From contig MKTT01000058.1 in assembly GCA_001898385.1 (NCBI GenBank), positions 159,011-209,111 of the forward strand: DNA of 50,101 nucleotides, read 5' to 3'. This DNA comes from Planctomycetales bacterium 71-10 (GTDB taxonomy: Bacteria > Planctomycetota > Planctomycetia > Isosphaerales > Isosphaeraceae). Of this stretch, positions 33,257-42,407 are shown one piece after another (the first letter of the stretch is position 1; each line of letters begins with the position of its first letter). Below the pieces are notes generated by a model. That model had not been told where the DNA came from. It saw nothing but the letters and a program-made list of their open reading frames with translations, and searched no databases. A program made the position numbers and the translations under genes.

Positions 33257-34123
33257 GTGCCCACCGCCGACGCCTCGACGTCCCGCCCCCTGGAACCCCT
33301 CGCCCTGGGGGTGTGCAGCTGGAGCCTCCAGGTCAAGAACGTGCCGGAGCTGAAAGGCTTCCTCGACCGGCTGGGGGTCGACGTCGTCCAGATCGCCTGC
33401 GGCGACCCCCACCACGCCAGTTGGGACGAGGGGGACGACCTCCCCGCCGCGGCGAGGGCGGCCGGCTTCCGGATGACCGGCGCGATGCTCGGATTCCCCG
33501 GCGAGGACTACACCACGCCCCAGACCATCCAGCAGACCGGCGGCTTCGGCGACCCGGCCACCCGCGCCGAGCGCCTCGCCAGGCTCGACTGGGCCCTCGA
33601 CCGCACGAAGGCGCTGGGGCTCTCCGACCTCATGCTCCACGCCGGCTTCCTCCCCGAGATCGACGACCCCGGCCGATCGGCCATGCTCGACGTGCTGGCG
33701 AGGGCCGGCGACAAGGCCGCCGAGGCGGGGATCACCCTGGCGTTCGAGACCGGCCAGGAGACGGCGCAGCTCCTGCGGCGGACGCTCGACGACCTCCGGT
33801 CGCCCAACCTCAAGGTGAACTTCGACCCGGCGAACATGCTCCTCTACGACATGGGCGACCCGATCGAGGCCGTGAAGATCCTCGGGCCGGACATCCGGTC
33901 GGTCCACGTCAAGGACGCCCGCCGCCCCAAGGTGAAGGGGGCGTGGGGCGAGGAGGTCCCGCTCGGCGAGGGTGAGGTGGGGATCCCGGCGTTCGTGAAG
34001 GCGCTGAAGGACGTGGGCTACCGCGGCCCGCTCGTCGTCGAGCGCGAGGTGGGCGACCAGGCGGGCCGCCTCCGGGACGTCGCGCGCGGGCTGGAAGTGC
34101 TGCGCGAGTGCCTGGCCGGCTGA
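33257..34123 (+). CDS. xylose-isomerase-like TIM-barrel sugar isomerase/epimerase
   Basis: A 288-residue TIM-barrel protein of the AP_endonuc_2/xylose isomerase-like family. Signatures are LALGVCSWSLQVKNV at the start, LMLHAGFLPE, ITLAFETGQET (metal-binding Glu), KVNFDPANMLLYDMGDP, IRSVHVKDARRP and PLVVEREVGDQ, the usual acidic/His metal ligands of sugar isomerases and epimerases. Substrate unknown; planctomycetes have many paralogues. The GTG at 33257 is chosen because AGGTGA lies seven to eight bases upstream. Confidence 0.88.
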   Translation: MPTADASTSRPLEPLALGVCSWSLQVKNVPELKGFLDRLGVDVVQIACGDPHHASWDEGDDLPAAARAAGFRMTGAMLGFPGEDYTTPQTIQQTGGFGDPATRAERLARLDWALDRTKALGLSDLMLHAGFLPEIDDPGRSAMLDVLARAGDKAAEAGITLAFETGQETAQLLRRTLDDLRSPNLKVNFDPANMLLYDMGDPIEAVKILGPDIRSVHVKDARRPKVKGAWGEEVPLGEGEVGIPAFVKALKDVGYRGPLVVEREVGDQAGRLRDVARGLEVLRECLAG

Positions 34124-34177
34124 CCGGCAGGGCCGCCGGGAGGCCGGGCCTCGCCGGCGCGGCCCCCGGGCGCGGCC

Positions 34178-34525
34178 TCAGCCGACGATCGACTGCACGA
34201 CCCTGGACAGCTCGCGGCCGGCGTCGGTCAGGGCGTAGAAGTTGTGCTTGCCCGAGCGCCGGGGCTCGATCAGCCGGCCGTGGCGGAGCAGCGCCAGGTG
34301 GTGGCTGACGGCGGGCTGGCTCTGGGTCCCCAGGTCGGCGCACAGCTCGGTGACGTTGCGCTCCTTCTCCCCCAGGAGGAGGAGGACCTGGAGCCGGGTG
34401 GGGTCGGAGACCTGCTTGAGCAGGTCGGCGACGCGGCGGATCTCGGCGAGTCGGCGGGCGGACGCCGCGGCGGCGGTCTTCGTCGACCGCCCGGGCGCGG
34501 CGGCGCGGGCAGAGGTTGCGGCCAT
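34178..34525 (-). CDS. ArsR-family transcriptional regulator
   Basis: A 115-residue winged-helix repressor. KQVSDPTRLQVLLLLGEKER, LCADLGTQSQPAVSHHLALL (recognition helix) and the wing EPRRSGKHNFYALT are typical of ArsR/SmtB. The ELCAD position carries a single Cys, not the ELCVCDL arsenic site, so it probably senses another metal or a non-metal signal. An Ala-rich, basic N-terminus of about 25 residues precedes the fold. The ATG at 34525 follows AGGAG. The target may be its own promoter or a gene elsewhere; the next gene on its strand is far away. Confidence 0.9.
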   Translation of the reverse strand: MAATSARAAAPGRSTKTAAAASARRLAEIRRVADLLKQVSDPTRLQVLLLLGEKERNVTELCADLGTQSQPAVSHHLALLRHGRLIEPRRSGKHNFYALTDAGRELSRVVQSIVG

Positions 34526-34620
34526 CGCAAAACTCTCCTGATGCGGGGAAACGTGTCGTCGGGGCTGAGGCCGCGGCCGCCGTCGCACGAACGGGCGGCG
34601 TCGTCGCCTCATGTTATAAT

Positions 34621-34649
34621 AGGATAGACACATTCTTGTATTCGGTCAA
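34621..34649 (-). promoter_or_regulatory. candidate arsR promoter
   Basis: On the minus strand TTGACC (complement of 34644-34649), a 17-bp spacer and TATCCT (complement of 34621-34626), about 95 bases before the arsR start. The area is AT-rich, and an imperfect ATGT...ACAT dyad at 34611-34633 overlaps the -10, a plausible autoregulatory site. Confidence 0.4.
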
Positions 34650-34677
34650 CCCCGCCCCGTCGTCGAGGGCGCTCGGC

Positions 34678-34706
34678 TTGCCGGCGGCGGGGCGTTGCCT
34701 TAGAGT
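34678..34706 (+). promoter_or_regulatory. candidate thrC promoter
   Basis: TTGCCG (34678-34683), a 17-bp spacer and TAGAGT (34701-34706), 56 bases before the thrC ATG. It is divergent from and close to the arsR promoter. Confidence 0.4.
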
Positions 34707-34761
34707 GTGAAATGGGCCCGAGCCGGCCCGACGACCCCCTCCCCCGCGAGAGCGTAGACCG

Positions 34762-36219
34762 ATGGCCGGGCTTACCACGACGACCGAATCCCCCCGACGC
34801 GCGACCGAGGCCGCCTACCAGCAGTGCCTGAGCCCGTCGTGCGCCGCGACGTTCGCCGTCGACGAGGCCCACTTCTCCTGCCCCCGCTGCGGCGACCTGG
34901 TCGACGTCGTGTACGACTGGGACCGCCTGCCGGCCCCGCGGAGCCTCAAGGAGTTCGAGGCCAAGTGGTCGCGCCCGCTGGATCCGCTCGCCTTCTCGGG
35001 CGTCTGGCGGTTCCGCGAGCTGCTCCCCTTCGCCCCGGCCGACGAGGTGGTGACGATCGGCGAGGGCCGGACGCTGCTCCAGAAGGCCGACAAGGTCGGT
35101 CGGCCCGTGGGCATGGATCCGGGCCGCCTGATGCTCCAATACGAGGGGATGAACCCCTCCGGGAGCTTCAAGGACAACGGCATGACCGCGGCGTTCACCC
35201 ACGCCCGGATGATCGGCGCCCGCCGCGTCGCCTGCGCCAGCACCGGCAACACCTCGGCCGCCCTGGCCGTCTATTGCTCGGCGACCGATTTCGGGTTCAA
35301 GGCCGTCATCTTCATCGGCTCCGGCAAGATCGCCTACGGCAAGCTCGCCCAGGCCCTCGACCACGGCGCGCTGACGATCCAGATCGTCGGCGACTTCGAC
35401 GACGCCATGCGGCGCGTCCGCGAGGTGGCCGACCGCCTGGGCATCTACCTCATGAACTCGGTCAACCCCTTCCGGCTGGAGGGGCAGAAGACGATCATGT
35501 ACCGGGTCCTGGAGTCGCTGGGCTGGGAGGTCCCCGACTGGATCGTGGTCCCGGGGGGCAACCTCGGGAACTCCAGCGCCTTCGGCAAGGCGTTCATCGA
35601 GCTGAAGCACCTGGGCCTGATCGACCGCGTCCCCCGGCTGGCCGTCATCAACGCCCACGGCGCGCGGACGCTCCACGAGCTGTACGGCTCCCGCGAGGTC
35701 CGCTGGCGCAGCGGCCTGCCCGACTCGGCCCGGGTCGACGCCTATTACGACGAGCTGGACGCGGCCGGCGTCAAGGCGTCGACGATCGCCTCGGCCATCG
35801 AGATCAACCGGCCGGTCAACTTCAAGAAGTGCCTCCGGGCCCTGGACTTCTGCGACGGCGTCGTCCGCGAGGTCTCCGACCAGGAGATCATGGACGCCAA
35901 GGCGTGGGTGGGAGCCGGCGGCCTCGGCTGCGAGCCCGCCAGCGCCGCGAGCGTCGCCGGGGCCCGGCGGCTCCGCGAGGAGGGGCTCATCGCCCCGTCC
36001 GACCGGGTCGTCTGCATCCTCACCGGCCACCAGCTCAAGGACCCCACCGCGACCGTCGCCTACCATGGCGCGGACCAGGAGAACTTCGAGAAGGTCCTGG
36101 GGAGCCGCGGCGTGAGGCGCGCCGGCTTCGCCAACCGCCCGGTCGTCGTCCCGAACGACCTGGACGACATCATCCGGGCCATCGCCCTCGATTCCGACTC
36201 CTCGGCGCCCTCCTCCTGA
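34762..36219 (+). CDS. thrC: threonine synthase
   Basis: PLP enzyme that converts O-phosphohomoserine to threonine. The 485-residue product has an N-terminal zinc-ribbon-like set of cysteines (C22, C27, C40, C43), the PLP lysine K137 in [27 protein letters not shown], and the phosphate-binding [15 protein letters not shown]. The long form with the N-terminal ribbon matches one of the two threonine synthase classes. dapB follows 57 bp downstream, so both genes belong to aspartate-family amino acid synthesis and are probably cotranscribed. Confidence 0.95.
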   Translation: MAGLTTTTESPRRATEAAYQQCLSPSCAATFAVDEAHFSCPRCGDLVDVVYDWDRLPAPRSLKEFEAKWSRPLDPLAFSGVWRFRELLPFAPADEVVTIGEGRTLLQKADKVGRPVGMDPGRLMLQYEGMNPSGSFKDNGMTAAFTHARMIGARRVACASTGNTSAALAVYCSATDFGFKAVIFIGSGKIAYGKLAQALDHGALTIQIVGDFDDAMRRVREVADRLGIYLMNSVNPFRLEGQKTIMYRVLESLGWEVPDWIVVPGGNLGNSSAFGKAFIELKHLGLIDRVPRLAVINAHGARTLHELYGSREVRWRSGLPDSARVDAYYDELDAAGVKASTIASAIEINRPVNFKKCLRALDFCDGVVREVSDQEIMDAKAWVGAGGLGCEPASAASVAGARRLREEGLIAPSDRVVCILTGHQLKDPTATVAYHGADQENFEKVLGSRGVRRAGFANRPVVVPNDLDDIIRAIALDSDSSAPSS

Positions 36220-36276
36220 TCGGCCCCGGCGCCCCCGAGTCGCACCCACCACCCACCCGGAAAGGAACGCCGGCCC

Positions 36277-37077
36277 GTGAGCACGGCTCGCATCCGCATC
36301 GGACTGCACGGAGCGATGGGGAGGATGGGCCTGCGCCTGATCCAGCTCATCGCCCAGGATCCCCGAGTCGAGCTGGCGGCGGCGATCGACCGGGCGAAGC
36401 TCGGCGAGGACGCGGGGGCCGCGGCGGGCGTCGGCCCGCTCGGCGTGGTCGTCCGCGGCCTCGACGCCGTCGCGGACACGCCGCTCGACGTCGTGATCGA
36501 CTACTCGCACCCCTCGGCCGTGGCCGAGGCGGCCGATCGATGCCGGCTCGCGAAGGTCGCGCTGGTGGTCGGCACGACCGGGCTCGACGCCGACGCCCGC
36601 CGCGCCCTGGAGGCCGCGTCGGCCGAGGTCCCCGTCCTGGCCTCGCCGAACACGAGCCGGGCCGTGAACCTGCTGTTCAAGCTCGTCGCGCAGGCCGCCG
36701 CGGGGATGGGGCCCGAGGCGGACGTGGAGATCGTCGAGCGCCACCACCGGCTCAAGAAGGACTCCCCCAGCGGCACCGCCCTGCGGCTGGCCGAGGTCGT
36801 GACGGCCTCGACGGGCGCGGGCCCGCTGGTCCACGGCCGCGAGGGCCAGGTGGGCGAGCGGCCCCGGGGCGAGATCGGCATGCATGCCGTCCGCGCCGGC
36901 GACTGCCCCGGCGAGCACACCGTCCTGTTCGCCGTCGCCGGCGACACCCTGGAACTGACCCACCGCGCGCTCAACCGCGACGGATTCGCGCGGGGGGCCA
37001 TCGACGCCGCCGTGTTCCTCGCGGGCAAGGCCCCGGGTTCATATTCGATGGCCGACGTGCTAGAATCCACGCCGTGA
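36277..37077 (+). CDS. dapB: 4-hydroxy-tetrahydrodipicolinate reductase
   Basis: NAD(P)H-dependent step in lysine and diaminopimelate synthesis. The 266-residue product has the nucleotide motif GLHGAMGRMG, DYSHPSAVAEA, VGTTGLD, the catalytic EIVERHHRLKKDSPSGTA (His/Lys and substrate-binding SGT) and the C-terminal RDGFARGAIDAAVFLAGK. Starts at GTG 36277 with AAGGA upstream. It is downstream of thrC and probably in the same transcript. Diaminopimelate would be used for lysine and for peptidoglycan, consistent with planctomycetes having a wall. Confidence 0.96.
   Translation: MSTARIRIGLHGAMGRMGLRLIQLIAQDPRVELAAAIDRAKLGEDAGAAAGVGPLGVVVRGLDAVADTPLDVVIDYSHPSAVAEAADRCRLAKVALVVGTTGLDADARRALEAASAEVPVLASPNTSRAVNLLFKLVAQAAAGMGPEADVEIVERHHRLKKDSPSGTALRLAEVVTASTGAGPLVHGREGQVGERPRGEIGMHAVRAGDCPGEHTVLFAVAGDTLELTHRALNRDGFARGAIDAAVFLAGKAPGSYSMADVLESTP
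37038..37066 (+). promoter_or_regulatory. candidate promoter inside the end of dapB
   Basis: TTCATA (37038-37043), a 17-bp spacer and TAGAAT (37061-37066), 40 bases before the next start codon. It could give the small downstream gene its own transcript. The TAGAAT codons are also part of the dapB coding sequence, so chance is possible. Confidence 0.35.
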
Positions 37078-37105
37078 AGCGACGGCGCGAACCGCGAGGC
37101 CCGTC

Positions 37106-37477
37106 ATGGCGCATTGCGATCAAGGCTATCTCTGCGCGGTCTGCGGCGGGGAGGTCGAACACCTCCTGGAATCGGACCTCTACCTGCGCTACGTGCTGGG
37201 CGAGGTCGATCCCGAGTCGCTCCACCGATCCCCGGAGCGACACCTCCGCTGCAATCCGGCGCTGAGCCAGTTCATCGTCCACGATTCCTTCGCCGCCGCC
37301 GTCGCCGACGGACCGTTCGCGAAGGCCGGGCTCGACCCGTCCTACGTGGCGGACGAGGAGGCGCGGGTGACCGCCGGCTACCTCCGCCTCGTGGAGTTGG
37401 CGGGCCGAGCCGGAGCTTCGATCCTGGAATATCCCCTGCCCGGGCCGCCCAGTTCCGCCGATCGCGTCGGCGGCTGA
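37106..37477 (+). CDS. conserved hypothetical protein with N-terminal CxxC
   Basis: A 123-residue protein with no family that I recognise. It starts with GYLCAVCGGEVEHLLESDLYLRYVLGEVDP, a possible half zinc ribbon, followed by HRSPERHLRCNPALSQFIVHD, which is rich in His/Arg and looks conserved, and a helical C-terminus (VTAGYLRLVELAGRAGASIL). It has normal codon use for the region, and its position 29 bp after dapB supports a real gene. Confidence 0.75.
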   Translation: MAHCDQGYLCAVCGGEVEHLLESDLYLRYVLGEVDPESLHRSPERHLRCNPALSQFIVHDSFAAAVADGPFAKAGLDPSYVADEEARVTAGYLRLVELAGRAGASILEYPLPGPPSSADRVGG

Positions 37478-37511
37478 TCCTGACGGCCAGTCGAGAGGGG
37501 AGGTCGCCCCC

Positions 37512-38138
37512 GTGATGGAATCCCCGAGCGTCCGGCCCGCGGAGCCCCCCCCCGCCCCGGCGGCCGAGCCCCATGGCGCGGACCGAGAGCGGCCATCCAG
37601 GCGCGTGCTGTTCCTGGACGACGACCCGCGTCGCGCCGAGGTGTTCCTCGACCGCTGCCCCCAGGCCGTCTGGATCACGCGCGCCGACGCCTGCATCGGC
37701 CGCCTGGCCGAGCCCTGGGACGAGGTCCACCTCGACCACGACCTGAACGGCGAGCGCTTCGTCGACGTGATGCGCGACGATTGCGGCATGGCCGTCGTCC
37801 GCTGGCTCTGCTGCGGCGACCGCGAGCACCTCCGCGAGGCCCGGTTCTTCATCCACAGCCACAACTTCGCCGCGGCCTCGCTCATGGTCGAGTGCCTGCT
37901 GCGGAACGGCTACGCGGCCGAGTACCGGCCGTTCGGCTACGACCTGGTCGACTTCCTCTCCTTCGCCCCCCCGCCGACGCGACCGGCCCGCGTTTGGGGT
38001 CGCATCGTCGCGCTCTGGAGGCGGCTCGCAGGCCGCCCCCGGCTGACGGAGCCGCCCGCGACTCGCTATGATGAGGGCGGCTCGCGGGGCCGTGGTCCCC
38101 GGGCGGGCATGGAGAACGGTTCGGAGGCAGGACGTTGA
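37512..38138 (+). CDS. receiver-like domain protein of the cyclic-phosphate-processing (cPPR) type
   Basis: A 208-residue protein. After a Pro-rich N-terminus (about 30 residues) there is a receiver-like domain with [14 protein letters not shown], the signature VHLDHDLNG, and [12 protein letters not shown]. The [11 protein letters not shown] and HSHN pattern fits the cPPR group, a response-regulator-like fold with extra His residues that has been proposed to act on cyclic phosphates in RNA repair. The C-terminal Arg/Pro-rich tail looks disordered. The GTG at 37512 fits the GGGGAGG spacing; an ATG at 37515 is one codon away. Its stop overlaps the TTG start of the epimerase gene by four bases. 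Confidence 0.78.
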   Translation: MMESPSVRPAEPPPAPAAEPHGADRERPSRRVLFLDDDPRRAEVFLDRCPQAVWITRADACIGRLAEPWDEVHLDHDLNGERFVDVMRDDCGMAVVRWLCCGDREHLREARFFIHSHNFAAASLMVECLLRNGYAAEYRPFGYDLVDFLSFAPPPTRPARVWGRIVALWRRLAGRPRLTEPPATRYDEGGSRGRGPRAGMENGSEAGR

Positions 38139-39067
38139 GAACGGTCATCACGGGGGGGGCGGGGTTCGTCGGGTCGCACCTCTGCGAGCGGTTCCTGGCC
38201 GAGGGCGACGAGGTCGTCTGCGTCGACAACCTCCTGACGGGCACGCTCCGGAACATCGATCACCTGGAGGCGGACCCGAAGTTCCGGTTCATCGAGCACA
38301 ACGTCTCCGAGGCCATGGAGATCGACGGCCCGGTCGACAACGTGCTCCACTTCGCCAGCCCGGCCAGCCCGGCCGACTACCTCGCCCATCCGATCCCGAC
38401 GCTGAAGGTCGGCTCGCTGGGGACCCACAACGCGCTCGGGCTCGCCAAGGCGAAGGACGCCCGGTTCCTGCTCGCCAGCACGTCCGAGATCTACGGCGAC
38501 CCGGACGTCCACCCCCAGGTCGAGGAATACTGGGGCAACGTCAACACCATCGGCCCCCGCGGCTGCTACGACGAGGCCAAGCGGTTCGCCGAGGCCATCA
38601 CGATGGCCTACCACCGCTACCACGGCGTGAAGACCCGCATCGTCCGGATCTTCAACACCTACGGCCCCCGCATGCGGCTGAACGACGGCCGCGTGCTCCC
38701 CAACTTCATGAAGCAGGCCCTCCGCGGCGAGCCCATCACCCTGTACGGGAACGGCGACCAGACCCGCAGCTTCTGCTTCGTCACCGACCTGGTGGACGGC
38801 ATCTACCGCCTGCTCCGCTCCGATTACGCCCTTCCGGTGAACATCGGCAACCCCGTCGAGATCACGGTGTCCCAACTCGCCGAGGAGATCATCGCCCTGG
38901 TCGGCGGGACGACGAGCACGATCGTCAACGAGCCCCTCCCCCAGGACGACCCCAAGCGGCGTCGGCCCGACATCACCAAGGCCCAGACGATCCTCGGCTG
39001 GAACCCGGTCGTCGACCGCGCCGAGGGCCTGAAGCGGACCCTGGAATACTTCCGCACCGTGGTCTGA
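38135..39067 (+). CDS. UDP-glucuronate decarboxylase-like NAD-dependent epimerase/dehydratase
   Basis: A 310-residue extended short-chain dehydrogenase. It has the Rossmann motif [37 protein letters not shown], the catalytic YDEAK (in [12 protein letters not shown]) and [10 protein letters not shown]. The HFASPASP and SEIYGDP blocks are characteristic of UDP-xylose synthase/UDP-glucuronate decarboxylase, giving UDP-xylose for cell-surface polysaccharides. The TTG at 38135 overlaps the upstream stop (TTGA), and GGAGG precedes it. The start cannot be much later because the glycine motif begins at residue 7. Confidence 0.9.
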   Translation: MRTVITGGAGFVGSHLCERFLAEGDEVVCVDNLLTGTLRNIDHLEADPKFRFIEHNVSEAMEIDGPVDNVLHFASPASPADYLAHPIPTLKVGSLGTHNALGLAKAKDARFLLASTSEIYGDPDVHPQVEEYWGNVNTIGPRGCYDEAKRFAEAITMAYHRYHGVKTRIVRIFNTYGPRMRLNDGRVLPNFMKQALRGEPITLYGNGDQTRSFCFVTDLVDGIYRLLRSDYALPVNIGNPVEITVSQLAEEIIALVGGTTSTIVNEPLPQDDPKRRRPDITKAQTILGWNPVVDRAEGLKRTLEYFRTVV

Positions 39068-39087
39068 CCGCCCCCAGGAGCTTCGCG

Positions 39088-39441
39088 TTGACCCGTTTGT
39101 TCGCCGGAACGCCCTGGGACCGCCCCCCCGCCTGCGAAGGCTGCGGCCGGCTCGAAGCCGAATGCACCTGCCCGCCCAAGGTGGACGAGCCGGTCCGCAT
39201 CCCCCCGGAGAAGCAGACGGCCCGCCTGGCGGTCGAGAAGCGGCCGAAGGGGAAGGTCGTGACCGTCGTCTCCGGCCTCGACCCCGACGGCAACGACCTG
39301 GCCGACCTGGCCACGCGCCTCAAGACGGCGTGCGGCACGGGCGGCACCCTCAAGGACGGCCAGGTCGAACTCCAGGGCGATCATCGCGACGCCGCCGAGC
39401 GGGCCTTGCAGAAGCTCGGGTACAAGACGAAGAAGCGGTGA
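39088..39441 (+). CDS. SUI1/eIF1-family (YciH-like) translation factor
   Basis: A 117-residue protein with a C-terminal SUI1 domain (KGKVVTVVSGLDPDGNDLADLATRLKTACGTGGTLKD, then VELQGDHRDAAERALQKLGY), related to eukaryotic eIF1 and bacterial YciH. The basic GTGGTLKDG loop that contacts the ribosome in eIF1 is kept. An N-terminal segment carries a CEGCGRLEAECTCPP cysteine cluster that could bind zinc. Starts at TTG 39088 with AGGAG seven bases upstream. It lies 20 bp after the epimerase gene. Confidence 0.88.
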   Translation: MTRLFAGTPWDRPPACEGCGRLEAECTCPPKVDEPVRIPPEKQTARLAVEKRPKGKVVTVVSGLDPDGNDLADLATRLKTACGTGGTLKDGQVELQGDHRDAAERALQKLGYKTKKR

Positions 39442-39538
39442 GTCCCGATTGGAATTGGCCGGCGGCCGGCTCATGGCATAGCATACAGGCGGCGGGGACT
39501 TCATCCGCCGTCGGGGCCGCGAACCGTCGAGGTGCCGC

Positions 39539-40099
39539 ATGTCGTCCGTGACGCGAGCCGTCGCCACGATCGAAGACCTGGGTCGTGTCGAAGGCAAGGC
39601 GGAACTGATCGCCGGGAGGATCGTGCGTTTCATGCCCACGGGTTTCTTCCCGAGCCGGGTCGCGTCTCGGATCTTCCGGAGCCTCGACGATCACGCGGAG
39701 GAAACGGGACGAGGCGTCGCGATGGGCGACAACGTCGGATTCGCAATCCCGGAACTTTCCTCGGGGCGGGAATCGTTCTCGCCGGACGCCGCCTACTACA
39801 TCGGTCCGCTCCCGGGGAATCGAATGCGGTTCATCCAGGGACCTCCGACGTTCGCCGTCGAGGTCCGCAGCGAAGGGGACTACGGCCCTCGCGCCGAGGC
39901 GGAGATGGCCGCAAAGCGGATCGATTACTTCGAGGCGGGGACGCTCGTCGTCTGGGACGTCGACCCCGTTGCGAATCGGATTCGCAAGTTCCAACGCGAC
40001 CAGCAGGCCGTGCCCGTCGAATTCAACCGCAGCGACCAGGCGGACGCCGAGCCCGCCGTCCCCGGCTGGCGACTGGCGGTGGATCGGATCTTCGCCTGA
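39539..40099 (+). CDS. Uma2-family (DUF820) putative restriction endonuclease-fold protein
   Basis: A 186-residue protein with a PD-(D/E)XK-type fold. SPDAAYYIG (P82-D83), FAVEVRSEGDYG (E108, with the EVxS motif), K126 in MAAKRIDYFEAG, and VVWDVDPVANRIRKF are Uma2 landmarks. The family is very abundant in cyanobacteria and planctomycetes; most members have no known role and are not linked to methylases. GAGGTG lies seven bases before the ATG. It is flanked by unrelated genes on both sides. Confidence 0.9.
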   Translation: MSSVTRAVATIEDLGRVEGKAELIAGRIVRFMPTGFFPSRVASRIFRSLDDHAEETGRGVAMGDNVGFAIPELSSGRESFSPDAAYYIGPLPGNRMRFIQGPPTFAVEVRSEGDYGPRAEAEMAAKRIDYFEAGTLVVWDVDPVANRIRKFQRDQQAVPVEFNRSDQADAEPAVPGWRLAVDRIFA

Positions 40100-40231
40100 T
40101 AGGCCCGCGTCTCGATCGATGCGAGAGGCCGGGCATCCCCGTGCGCCCCGGGCGTCCGCTCTGGTATCATCGCTACGCTCGACGGGGCGAGCCGTCGACG
40201 TCCGGGGGATGAGGCTCAGGGGTTCGGGTCC

Positions 40232-42397
40232 ATGACGATGCACGCGATGCCGGTGATGGTCGGCGTCCTGGCGGTCCTGGCGACCGCCTTACGGTTCTAC
40301 AGCCGCTTCCTCGCGAACCGCGTGGCGGCGCTGGACGATTCGCGGGTGACGCCGGCGTATCGGTTCGAGGACGGCCAGAACTTCGAGCCCACGAACCGCT
40401 GGGTGCTGTTCGGGCACCACTTCGCGGCGATCTCCGGGGCCGGGCCGCTGATCGGGCCGGTGCTGGCGATCCAGTTCGGATACCTGCCGGGGCTGATCTG
40501 GATCGTCGTCGGCGTCTGCCTGGCGGGGGCCGTGCAGGACATGATGGTGCTGGCCCTCTCCACCCAGCGCGGGGGGCGGAGCCTCGCCAGCCTGGCCCGG
40601 ACCGAGATCGGCCGGCCGGCGGGGGCCGCGGCGACGATCGCCATCCTCTACATCATCATCATCGCCCTGGCCGGGCTGGGGGTCGTGGTCGTGAAGGCCC
40701 TCGGCGGCGAGGAGGTCGCCATGAAGGCCGGGACCGTCCTGGCCTACCCCGAAGGCGCCGAGGTCAAGTCGATGACGATCGTCGGCGGGCCGAAGGTGTA
40801 CGACGTCCCCCCCGGCTCGAAATACCGCTTCGGCGCGGGCGAGGGCCAGGCGATGGACTTCCACGAGGGGTTCAAGCTCGCCGTCCCGGGGGACCAGTCG
40901 TTGACCTCCGCGCCCGGCGGGGGCTTCACGCTGCCGGAGAAGGCCCGGCGCCAGGTGCCGGGGAGTTCGTGGGGGACGTTCACCATCGCCATGACGATCC
41001 CCATCGCCCTGTTCGTCGGCTGGTACATGTACAAGCTGCGGCCGGGCAAGGTGGTGGAAGCGTCGCTCATCGGGGCCGCGATGGTCCTGGCCGTGACGGG
41101 CCTGGGGAGCCTGGTGCCCGGCTCCGCGCTGGAGCCGTACTTCTCGCTCTCGCGGACCTGGACGGTGGTCGCGGTGGCGGCCTACGGGTTCGTCGCGGCC
41201 GTGCTGCCGGTGTGGCTGCTCCTCTGCCCCCGCGACTACCTCTCCAGCTTCCTCAAGATCGGCACCATCTTCCTGCTGGTGGCCGGCGTGGTCGTCGCCA
41301 ATCCCAAGCTGGAGGCCCCGGCGGTCAACGCGTTCTTCGCGCAGGGCGGGGGGCCGTCGTTCAACGGGCCGGTCTTCCCTTACGTCTTCATCTGCATCAT
41401 GTGCGGGGCGATCTCCGGGTTCCACTCGCTGGTGGCCTCGGGGACCACGCCCAAGATGATCAAGCGAGAGTCCGACGTCCGCATGATCGGCTACGGGGCG
41501 ATGCTGATGGAGGGGCTGGTGGGCGTGGTCGCCCTGATCGCCGCCGCGGCCCTGCCGAGCGCGATGTATTACGACATCAACATCGACCTGGGCAAGCGCC
41601 CGGACTTCCTCGCCCAGAATCCCGACTTCGCGCGGTTCCTCAAGGCGGCCGAGTTCGACATGCACGGCGAGCACGCCCTCGACCCGGCCCCCGGCGCGAC
41701 GCCGGCGAGCGAGCTGGTGGCGATGGAGAAGGACGTGCAGGAGTCGCTGCACGGCCGGACGGGCGGCGCGGTGACGCTGGCCGTCGGGATGGCCCGGATC
41801 TTCACCGAGGCCATGCCGGGCCTGGGCTCGCTGAAAGCCTTCTGGTACCACTTCGCCATCATGTTCGAGGCCCTGTTCATCCTGACCACGATCGACGCCG
41901 GGACGCGCATCGCCCGGTTCCTCGTGCAGGAGTTGCTGGGCCGGGTCTGGAAGCCGCTGGGCGACCTCGACTGGCTTCCGGCCTCGATGCTGGCGACGGG
42001 GCTGGTGGTCTTCGGCTGGGGCTACTTCATCGCCACGGGCTCCGTGGAGAGCATCTGGCCGATGTTCGGCCTGGCGAACCAGCTTTTGGCGGTGATCGCG
42101 CTGGCCGTCGTGACGACGGCCCTGTTCAACTCGGGCCGGGGCCGCTACGCCTGGACGACCATCCTCCCCATGGCGTTCGTCGTCGCGACCACGGCGACGG
42201 CCGCCTACTACGAGATCAGCGGGAAGTTCCTGGGGATGGTCCGGGCCGGCGAAGTCGTCCGCGGCTGGCTCAACATCGGCCTCACCGCGATGATGATCGG
42301 CTGCGTCGGCGTGATCCTGGCCACCGCCGTCGCCCGCTGGATCGCCCCCCGCCCCGCGGCCCTGGAAGGCGAAGCCGGCGCGGAGGCCGTCGGGTGA
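40232..42397 (+). CDS. cstA: carbon starvation protein A (peptide/pyruvate transporter family)
   Basis: A 721-residue polytopic membrane protein. N-terminal YSRFLANRVAALDDSRVTPA, FGHHFAAISGAGPLIGPVLA, GAVQDMMVLALSTQRGGRSL, FHSLVASGTTPKMIKRESD and the later LTTIDAGTRIARFLVQELLG are CstA signatures. It imports peptides or pyruvate in starved cells (family knowledge). Two hydrophilic insertions stand out: residues about 157-246 and about 446-512, larger than the corresponding loops in E. coli CstA. The ATG at 40232 starts at a normal N-terminus. The candidate -10 TATCAT at 40165-40170 lies in its leader. Confidence 0.95.
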   Translation: MTMHAMPVMVGVLAVLATALRFYSRFLANRVAALDDSRVTPAYRFEDGQNFEPTNRWVLFGHHFAAISGAGPLIGPVLAIQFGYLPGLIWIVVGVCLAGAVQDMMVLALSTQRGGRSLASLARTEIGRPAGAAATIAILYIIIIALAGLGVVVVKALGGEEVAMKAGTVLAYPEGAEVKSMTIVGGPKVYDVPPGSKYRFGAGEGQAMDFHEGFKLAVPGDQSLTSAPGGGFTLPEKARRQVPGSSWGTFTIAMTIPIALFVGWYMYKLRPGKVVEASLIGAAMVLAVTGLGSLVPGSALEPYFSLSRTWTVVAVAAYGFVAAVLPVWLLLCPRDYLSSFLKIGTIFLLVAGVVVANPKLEAPAVNAFFAQGGGPSFNGPVFPYVFICIMCGAISGFHSLVASGTTPKMIKRESDVRMIGYGAMLMEGLVGVVALIAAAALPSAMYYDINIDLGKRPDFLAQNPDFARFLKAAEFDMHGEHALDPAPGATPASELVAMEKDVQESLHGRTGGAVTLAVGMARIFTEAMPGLGSLKAFWYHFAIMFEALFILTTIDAGTRIARFLVQELLGRVWKPLGDLDWLPASMLATGLVVFGWGYFIATGSVESIWPMFGLANQLLAVIALAVVTTALFNSGRGRYAWTTILPMAFVVATTATAAYYEISGKFLGMVRAGEVVRGWLNIGLTAMMIGCVGVILATAVARWIAPRPAALEGEAGAEAVG

Positions 42398-42407
42398 GCG
42401 TCCGACG

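Noticed and set aside
34178..34525. Arsenic-responsive ArsR
   Set aside because: The ELCVCDL metal site is absent (only one Cys) and there are no arsenic genes nearby.
38043..38072. Promoter CTGACG/TATGAT for the epimerase gene
   Set aside because: It lies within the coding sequence of the cPPR gene and the two genes overlap by four bases, so coupling explains expression; not listed as a feature.
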